DNA from: Plantago ovata
Lineage: Eukaryota; Streptophyta; Magnoliopsida; Lamiales; Plantaginaceae
Length of the DNA: 64,000 bases
Assembly (NCBI GenBank): GCA_028274465.1
Contig: CM051456.1
Coordinates: 80,710,753 to 80,774,752 of the forward strand
Direction: 5' to 3'
A program made the position numbers and the translations under genes. Positions 56,268-64,000 of this stretch are shown piece after piece. Every line of letters begins with the position of its first letter. Positions within the stretch are counted from its first letter, which is position 1. The notes beneath the pieces were generated by a model that was given only the letters and a program-made list of their open reading frames with translations, was not told the origin of the DNA and made no database searches.

Positions 56268-59200
56268 TTTATTGCCAAATTTTTCGACCTTTAACTAGTT
56301 ATGACCTTTAACCATATGTTTCATCTCTATGAATTTGTTTGAGGTTTTTCTCGCTTGGCTTGTCACATTTATGTTTGCACTTAGTTAAGCTTGGTAGTCT
56401 CGACATCACTTAGTGGTGTTTTCTCTACTGCGGTTCACGAAGGCCTTTATAATAGTATGATGCATGTTAGAGTCTTGTGGTTGTTTTCCTGTGTAATTAT
56501 GGACCTAAGAGGCAACAAGTCTTCACCTTGCTTTGAGATTGCTAAATGCCTAGGAAGGAGGTAGTGTGAGATTGTGTGATCCTTTATTTGCAACCTATTC
56601 TAACGAATAGGTTTGGGGAGGGGGTTACGCTATCATTAGACTTGTTTTTCAATTTTTGAGTGTTGTGAGTTTGTTTTCCTTTTTCGTAAAGTTGTGCTTC
56701 AACCTATTCTTTCGAATAGGTTTGGGGAGGTCGTTTTTGAGTCATTGTAATTCTTTTTCGTTGTGCTACTGCTGGCTATAAAAAACAATCGAAAAAAAAA
56801 GAGAAAAAATTCCAGGAAAAAGAAAAGATCTGGAAAAGGAAAAAAAAAAGAAGAAAAAAAAAAAAGAAAAAAAAAACCCAAAAAAGCAAAAAAGGGTCCA
56901 AAGAAAGCCAAAAAGCATTTTAGCAAAGTGTTTGTCTCGTTTTTCAATTCTTGTAATGTTCGTAATCGAGTTGTAATTTTTTGTCTTTTGATTGTTTGAG
57001 TGTCATCTGTTCTAGACCACCCTCGTCCTGCCATTCAGAAAGTGGTGGTTAGTTTATGACTTTGCTTGAGAGATTGGTAGAATAGGGGAGTGTGAACTTT
57101 TAGGGAACCCTCCTTCGTTTGATGAGAGCCAGTATTGGTTCGACCTCTTTGAGGAAAAGTCTTAACTTGGTGAACAGTAGTAAATCCTCAGTTTCATAGG
57201 CACGGGACAACCATTCGTATTTTAACATGTTTCATTACGTCGTCACTGACTAGGTCCAGGTAGAGAATGTTACGAGAGACTATCTTGTTTAGCATAATGC
57301 ATATGTGAATGTGTATGAGTCAATCGAGGCATTCTTCAACCAATATCCATGTTATGATTTGTATGGTCATTGTTCATAAGTTTTTGATAGACTCAATAGA
57401 TTAGTTCATTTCATTTGGCATGAGACTCCACTTTGTGTGTTGCATTGATTTTTTGCATTAGAGTCAAGCTTAGTTGCTTGAGGACAAGCAAAGGTTCGGT
57501 TCGGGGAGTTTGATGAACGTGTATTTTACACTTTCATTCGAGTCTTTTTCACCAATTTAGCTATCCTCTAGGTTAATTTAGCTTATATTTTAGTGCATTT
57601 TATTAGAATAGTGTCACGTTTCCCTTTTCTTTGCATTTTTCAGGTATTAGGTGAAAAACGTGTTTTTATGGGCAATATTGATGAAGAGGGCGAGGTTTTG
57701 GTGTTTCGAGGACATTCGTGGTGTATCTAGAAGGTTCCAGATGAGATTTGAGGCCTAGGGGACGAGTTTCAAGGCTTAAAGGTCACTAGAAGGCAAAATC
57801 CGAGTCCGGAAAGGAAAAGAAGACTAAAATCTTGCCAGAGTCGGTCTGGACGTCCCAGGCGAATGGCCTGGGACGTGGGGAGAATCACCATGCACCAGGC
57901 AAATCGCCCGGCGTCTGGGGCGGTTCGCCCCGTGCGATTCCGAACATTATATATAGTTGCCTGTTTTTCTACGTTTTTCATACCTTTTCACATTATTTTG
58001 AGAGACAAATTCTCCAGAGCCTGTTCTGGGAATTCTTAGCATAGGAGACTCTTTTTCTTATCAATTTGGAGGATTAAGCATAACAATTGGACCTCGTTGT
58101 TTATCAATTCTTGCTTGTGAGTTAGCAATTCTTCGGAGATTGACAACCTTCGTTGGTAACATTGTATCTCACGATTTTTCTACTTTTATTTATTTCTTTC
58201 AACATGTTTTCATTCAATCTTGCTTTGATTCTTTTTCATTGCAATTTATCTATGAGTAGCTAAATCTATCGTTGGTGATAGTATATGATTTCTTAGCTAG
58301 GGTTCTTAATTATGCATGAGTGGCTGTAACGCGATTTAGACTTGACTTATTGCTTTATTTCTTTGATCTATCTAAGCCCTCTATCTTCGTAGTGTTGAAT
58401 TGAACGGAACACATTGGACAATTCATGATCTTAGATTTCTATGCAAACGTTCAAGTACTTCATGCATGATTATTAACCTGATGCTTTGAATGATCATACT
58501 ATTTCTAACTTCCATTATTATTGATAAGAAAATCTGTGCTAAGTCGTTTGTTGAGTTTATAGTTTAAGTTAAATTAGATAAAGCTAGTTATAGTCCTTAG
58601 AGATCGACACTCGAGGTTATTTTACTTCTACACTACGTACCTTGGTTTTCGTTGTAGTTGTGAATTGCCTTTGGCTAAAAACAAATTTATTTGATTAATT
58701 GAGTCTGACAATCTCGTTCATCACTTTTCTGTCTATTAAAATTAGAACCTCACTGAGATCCTTTATCTCACACTCTTTCTGTTTTCAAAAATTCCTTCCT
58801 TGTAGATTTTGTTGAAGAAGATCAAGTCTAGGCGTCCAGCGACTGAGAGTTGGGTTTGGGAGCTCGTGGGATTTTATTTGCTAGAAATAAGAAGAAAAAC
58901 TCTTTCATCTTCACTGTCTGTTCATTTTAAAATTGACACTAAGTTTAGTTACCGTTATCATTGTTCTACTTTAAATTTGTAAGCTCATTTGAGCGCCAAA
59001 ACCCACTCCTCGACATTTATTGAAGATCGTTATTTTTGAATTTCAAAAAATTACTTTTATTTCAAGAAATTATTTTATTTTAAAAATCGGTATCGTTACA
59101 GTTGGTATTGGAGCTTGAGTTCAAACTCGGGCTTGCTAGGATAGGGTCTTCTGGCCTTTGGGGTGCGTGTGAGGGTCCAAGTCGCTGGATTAGATTGAGT

Positions 59201-61534
59201 AGTCTTCGTTCTGTCTCTTTTAAAGTTTGGTCTTCCACATTAACTCTGAACTGTCATGTTCGTCTGTTAACTGTCCTATTGTTCTGTCTTCCGTCTTCCG
59301 AAACTGTCTTGCTGTTCATTCTGTTTAACTTCTACTAAGTTCACAAGCTTCCTATTGCTGCTTTGTTCTTTTTCTTTAAGGCGATAATATTGTTTCTTCT
59401 AAATGCATGAGTATTTGTTTAAAAGTATGTTTATTTACTATAATGTCATTAGTTGCATGCTTTAAGGTTTACACACTTATTTATGCATTTGTTTTACTTA
59501 TCGAAGTTCATTTACGTCCCTGCTCGATTCTGTCATACTGTAATCTTTTGTTTAACCAAAGTCGACATAAATCACTGGCAGGCGGCCGGCTGTTTAAGTG
59601 ATTCGTGTTAACTGAGGTCAAATGACTGATCACTTTGTGAGGGGACACTTTGGGCCATTGCTTGCTTAATGTTTTTTATGTGTATCTTATGATTCTTTAA
59701 TGTATTTCTTACATATGCTTATCGTCGTTTCATTTTCAATTTATGTATGCCTTGCATGCTAGGTTAGACACACTCGATGGTTTACTTATTGATAAGTTAC
59801 TATCTTATTTATGTCTCCCTAATTTGATTTTGACCTTTGTAATCTCGTTTACTCTCACATGTCTCTTGCTTGTTCACGCTAGATTGACTTAAGTTAGTGC
59901 CTTAGTTCACGTTACGCCATTCTTGAGGACGTTAATTACAGTATTGACCTTAGACTAATCGCGATAGGATGGCTCCAAGGAACAACACTTGCACTACCAG
60001 CAGCAACAACCCCGTCGCCAATGATGTTAATGCACAAGACTCGATGCAGCAAATGATTGGAGCTCCAAATGCCTCCCGCCAAGTAGCAAGTGCGATTGCG
60101 CCATCAGTTATACCACATCAAGAAACTCTGAAGTTGTTGGCAGCTGAGAGGTTCACTCGTTTTCAACCGGAAAGGTTCGAAGGATCACCCCCTTCAAGGA
60201 AAGCTGAACTTTGGATTGAGGGCATCGAGGATTTGTTCAGTATCTTGCACTTCAATGATGCGCAAAGGGTGGAACTTGCAGTGTTTCAGCTCGATGGACC
60301 AGCACGTCGTTGGTGGGTCATCGTTGATGCACGATGGAGGAGAGAAGGAAAACCTCGCACATGGGAGAATTTTGTGAAGGAATTTGTGGATAAGTATATA
60401 TGTGCCCTACTCTGTCCGTAAGAGAATTTGGTGCGAGGGAAGATGACGGTGCCCGAGTATGATCTTAAATTCACGCGATTGTTGAAGTATGTGCAACACT
60501 TCCAAAATGATGAAATGGAAAAGATAAGGTATTTTGTACGAGGGTTGAAGCCTAAGATCAGGTTCCACCTGTTCGGAATCGAGATGGCAACTTACGTGAA
60601 GGCCGTGGAAAGAGCTGCTGAAGTGGAGAATGGTTTAGGAGAGCTTGAGAGCTATGAACCCCATCGATCTGGGAAAAGGAGTTCTGATCACATGAGTAGT
60701 AAGGATCGCCCGTCTCCATCGAAGTATCCTTGCAATCAGCGGGAAAGTCGCCCTCGTCAACTCGATGTTAGTACTGGAGAGCCAATTAGGAGAAAGTGTA
60801 ATTTCTGTGGAGGGACAACTCACGATGAAGGCAACTGCTGGAAAAAGAAGGGTTGGTGTTTGGCTTGTGGCAACAAAGATCATAAGGTGAACAGATGTCC
60901 AAGACGTCGCTTTCTGGTTAAGGAAGGACGACCTGGTAGCACGGTTTCCAACAAACAAGGAGATGGTGCAACAACCAAGGCGAAGGTCTACAGTGGGTTG
61001 GGACATGAGGCTCTACCAGCAAATGTAGCAAACGATACGCTCATTTGGACAAACTTCTTCTAATTCATGTTTGTTTATCGAACTGCACTTCTTTCGTTAG
61101 ATTAGACACACTTGAAGATTAAGCTATCAACCTTTTATTGAGGATTTACGGTTGAAGAAGTGGACTTTATTTACGCTAGGTTAGTTACGACCTTGTTAAC
61201 TCTGTGTTGCAAAGTTTGACCTTTCATCCGGCGTTTGAAGTTGAAGACTTTCGTTTCTCCATTACACGTTGTTAGTTTTACGCTAGTTAAGTTTCAAGGA
61301 CGAAACCTCTTTTAAGGTGGGGAGAGTGTAACGCCCCATTTTTTTATTTAATTATTTTAATTCATTTATTATTTGAGTAATCTAATTACTTGGTATTTTA
61401 ATTAATTTTCTTCCCACGTTATCAAACTGATTTAAAAGGCTCGATTGGTTAGTAGTTCTTTCAGTTCGGGCTAGCTAGTAATTCTTTTACAAGTCCGAAT
61501 TGGGATCCTTCCTTGACCCATTGTGCTGGCCCAG
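56268..61534 (+). repeat. Tandem array unit 2 (5267 bp)
   Basis: Same order as unit 1: Athila-3 3' region 56268-57510, LTR 57511-58723 (palindrome GGGGCGGTTCGCCCC 57917-57931, TATATATA 57948-57955), Tekay-like LTR end 58724-59100, body 59101-61326, LTR start 61327-61534. Confidence 0.93.
59969..61063 (+). pseudogene. Tekay-like Gag, gag-only element (copy 2)
   Basis: No protein difference from copy 1 was seen, including the in-frame TAA (60419-60421) and the two CCHC knuckles. The leader (PBS at 59103-59114) and 3' region are also near-identical. Confidence 0.88.
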
Positions 61535-64000
61535 TTTATTGCCAAATTTTTCGACCTTTAACTAGTTATGACCTTTAACCATATGTTTCATCTCTATGAA
61601 TTTGTTTGAGGTTTTTCTCGCTTGGCTTGTCACATTTATGTTTGCACTTAGTTAAGCTTGGTAGTCTCGACATCACTTAGTGGTGTTTTCTCTACTGCGG
61701 TTCACGAAGGCCTTTATAATAGTATGATGCATGTTAGAGTCTTGTGGTTGTTTTCCTGTGTAATTATGGACCTAAGAGGCAACAAGTCTTCACCTTGCTT
61801 TGAGATTGCTAAATGCCTAGGAAGGAGGTAGTGTGAGATTGTGTGATCCTTTATTTGCAACCTATTCTAACGAATAGGTTTGGGGAGGGGGTTACGCTAT
61901 CATTAGACTTGTTTTTCAATTTTTGAGTGTTGTGAGTTTGTTTTCCTTTTTCGTAAAGTTGTGCTTCAACCTATTCTTTCGAATAGGTTTGGGGAGGTCG
62001 TTTTTGAGTCATTGTAATTCTTTTTCGTTGTGCTACTGCTGGCTATAAAAAACAATCGAAAAAAAAAGAGAAAAAATTCCAGGAAAAAGAAAAGATCTGG
62101 AAAAGGAAAAAAAAAAGAAGAAAAAAAAAAAGAAAAAAAAAACCCAAAAAAGCAAAAAGGGTCCAAAGAAAGCCAAAAAGCATTTTAGCAAAGTGTTTGT
62201 CTCGTTTTTCAATTCTTGTAATGTTCGTAATCGAGTTGTAATTTTTTGTCTTTTGATTGTTTGAGTGTCATCTGTTCTAGACCACCCTCGTCCTGCCATT
62301 CAGAAAGTGGTGGTTAGTTTATGACTTTGCTTGAGAGATTGGTAGAATAGGGGAGTGTGAACTTTTAGGGAACCCTCCTTCGTTTGATGAGAGCCAGTAT
62401 TGGTTCGACCTCTTTGAGGAAAAGTCTTAACTTGGTGAACAGTAGTAAATCCTCAGTTTCATAGGCACGGGACAACCATTCGTATTTTAACATGTTTCAT
62501 TACGTCGTCACTGACTAGGTCCAGGTAGAGAATGTTACGAGAGACTATCTTGTTTAGCATAATGCATATGTGAATGTGTATGAGTCAATCGAGGCATTCT
62601 TCAACCAATATCCATGTTATGATTTGTATGGTCATTGTTCATAAGTTTTTGATAGACTCAATAGATTAGTTCATTTCATTTGGCATGAGACTCCACTTTG
62701 TGTGTTGCATTGATTTTTTGCATTAGAGTCAAGCTTAGTTGCTTGAGGACAAGCAAAGGTTCGGTTCGGGGAGTTTGATGAACGTGTATTTTACACTTTC
62801 ATTCGAGTCTTTTTCACCAATTTAGCTATCCTCTAGGTTAATTTAGCTTATATTTTAGTGCATTTTATTAGAATAGTGTCACGTTTCCCTTTTCTTTGCA
62901 TTTTTCAGGTATTAGGTGAAAAACGTGTTTTTATGGGCAATATTGATGAAGAGGGCGAGGTTTTGGTGTTTCGAGGACATTCGTGGTGTATCTAGAAGGT
63001 TCCAGATGAGATTTGAGGCCTAGGGGACGAGTTTCAAGGCTTAAAGGTCACTAGAAGGCAAAATCCGAGTCCGGAAAGGAAAAGAAGACTAAAATCTTGC
63101 CAGAGTCGGTCTGGACGTCCCAGGCGAATGGCCTGGGACGTGGGGAGAATCACCATGCACCAGGCAAATCGCCCGGCGTCTGGGGCGGTTCGCCCCGTGC
63201 GATTCCGAACATTATATATAGTTGCCTGTTTTTCTACGTTTTTCATACCTTTTCACATTATTTTGAGAGACAAATTCTCCAGAGCCTGTTCTGGGAATTC
63301 TTAGCATAGGAGACTCTTTTTCTTATCAATTTGGAGGATTAAGCATAACAATTGGACCTCGTTGTTTATCAATTCTTGCTTGTGAGTTAGCAATTCTTCG
63401 GAGATTGACAACCTTCGTTGGTAACATTGTATCTCACGATTTTTCTACTTTTATTTATTTCTTTCAACATGTTTTCATTCAGTCTTGCTTTGATTCTTTT
63501 TCATTGCAATTTATCTATGAGTAGCTAAATCTATCGTTGGTGATAGTATATGATTTCTTAGCTAGGGTTCTTAATTATGCATGAGTGGCTGTAACGCGAT
63601 TTAGACTTGACTTATTGCTTTATTTCTTTGATCTATCTAAGCCCTCTATCTTCGTAGTGTTGAATTGAACGGAACACATTGGACAATTCATGATCTTAGA
63701 TTTCTATGCAAACGTTCAAGTACTTCATGCATGATTATTAACCTGATGCTTTGAATGATCATACTATTTCTAACTTCCATTATTATTGATAAGAAAATCT
63801 GTGCTAAGTCGTTTGTTGAGTTTATAGTTTAAGTTAAATTAGATAAAGCTAGTTATAGTCCTTAGAGATCGACACTCGAGGTTATTTTACTTCTACACTA
63901 CGTACCTTGGTTTTCGTTGTAGTTGTGAATTGCCTTTGGCTAAAAACAAATTTATTTGATTAATTGAGTCTGACAATCTCGTTCATCACTTTTCTGTCTA
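61535..64000 (+). repeat. Tandem array unit 3 (cut by window end)
   Basis: Athila-3 3' region 61535-62775, LTR 62776-63988 (TATATATA 63213-63220), then the first 12 bases of the Tekay-like LTR end. Apart from indels in A-runs, one substitution from unit 2 was seen in 2.46 kb (near 63482). Confidence 0.9.

Noticed and set aside
1-64000. Host protein-coding gene, rRNA or organelle DNA
   Set aside because: Every well-supported ORF belongs to a retrotransposon family; no rRNA, tRNA cluster or organelle gene was recognised.

Overview
The window is 64 kb of plant nuclear heterochromatin made almost entirely of nested LTR retrotransposons. No host gene was recognised. An angiosperm, probably a eudicot, is inferred from the element families: a Sirevirus-type Ty1/copia, a Tat-clade Ty3/gypsy with two RNase H domains, Athila-type gypsy elements primed by a tRNA-Asp-type site, and Tekay-like LTRs beginning TGTAACGCCCC. 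The species cannot be read from the sequence.

Layout. (1) A Sirevirus occupies 1-1179 and 35308-46232; its 5' LTR lies left of the window and its 3' LTR starts at 44618. (2) A Tat element (1180-35307, 5-bp target duplication AGCAT) sits in the Sirevirus pol. (3) Inside the Tat element are a 2.8-kb Tekay-like solo LTR (4347-7147, duplication ATCAA) in the protease and an Athila-like element, Athila-1 (10258-27926, minus strand, duplication TCCTT), in the integrase catalytic domain. (4) Athila-2 (16860-25112, minus strand, duplication GTGCT) sits inside the gag-protease ORF of Athila-1. At the Sirevirus, Tat integrase and Athila-1 junctions the host reading frame continues exactly once one duplication copy is removed. 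(5) From 46233 a 5'-truncated, frameshifted Athila-3 runs on the plus strand to its 3' LTR (52246-53456), which lies in a Tekay-like LTR followed by a gag-only Tekay-like body. (6) From 51004 to the window end, a 5.27-kb unit (Athila-3 3' end, rest of the Tekay-like LTR, gag, first 208 bp of the next Tekay-like LTR) is tandemly repeated at least 2.5 times with about 0.2% divergence.

How the parts work together. Sirevirus pol and Tat RT-RNase H-integrase are largely open. Athila-1 and Athila-2 carry only gag-protease and a downstream extra ORF, so they would need pol in trans. Athila-3 has the opposite content: RT-RNase H-integrase but no visible protease. The Tat element carries a spliced antisense gene with its own TATA box, whose exon lengths join into one frame.

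The most unusual signals are non-coding and shared by the three Athila subfamilies: (a) perfect hairpins each followed by a polypurine tract, with stem covariation and freely changing loops; (b) palindromes with core GCG-N3-CGC, placed in two subfamilies exactly 16 nt upstream of the LTR TATA box and repeated in internal regions; (c) a predicted 542-nt intron of identical length before the extra ORF of both Athila-1 and Athila-2. All alignments and counts were made by eye.
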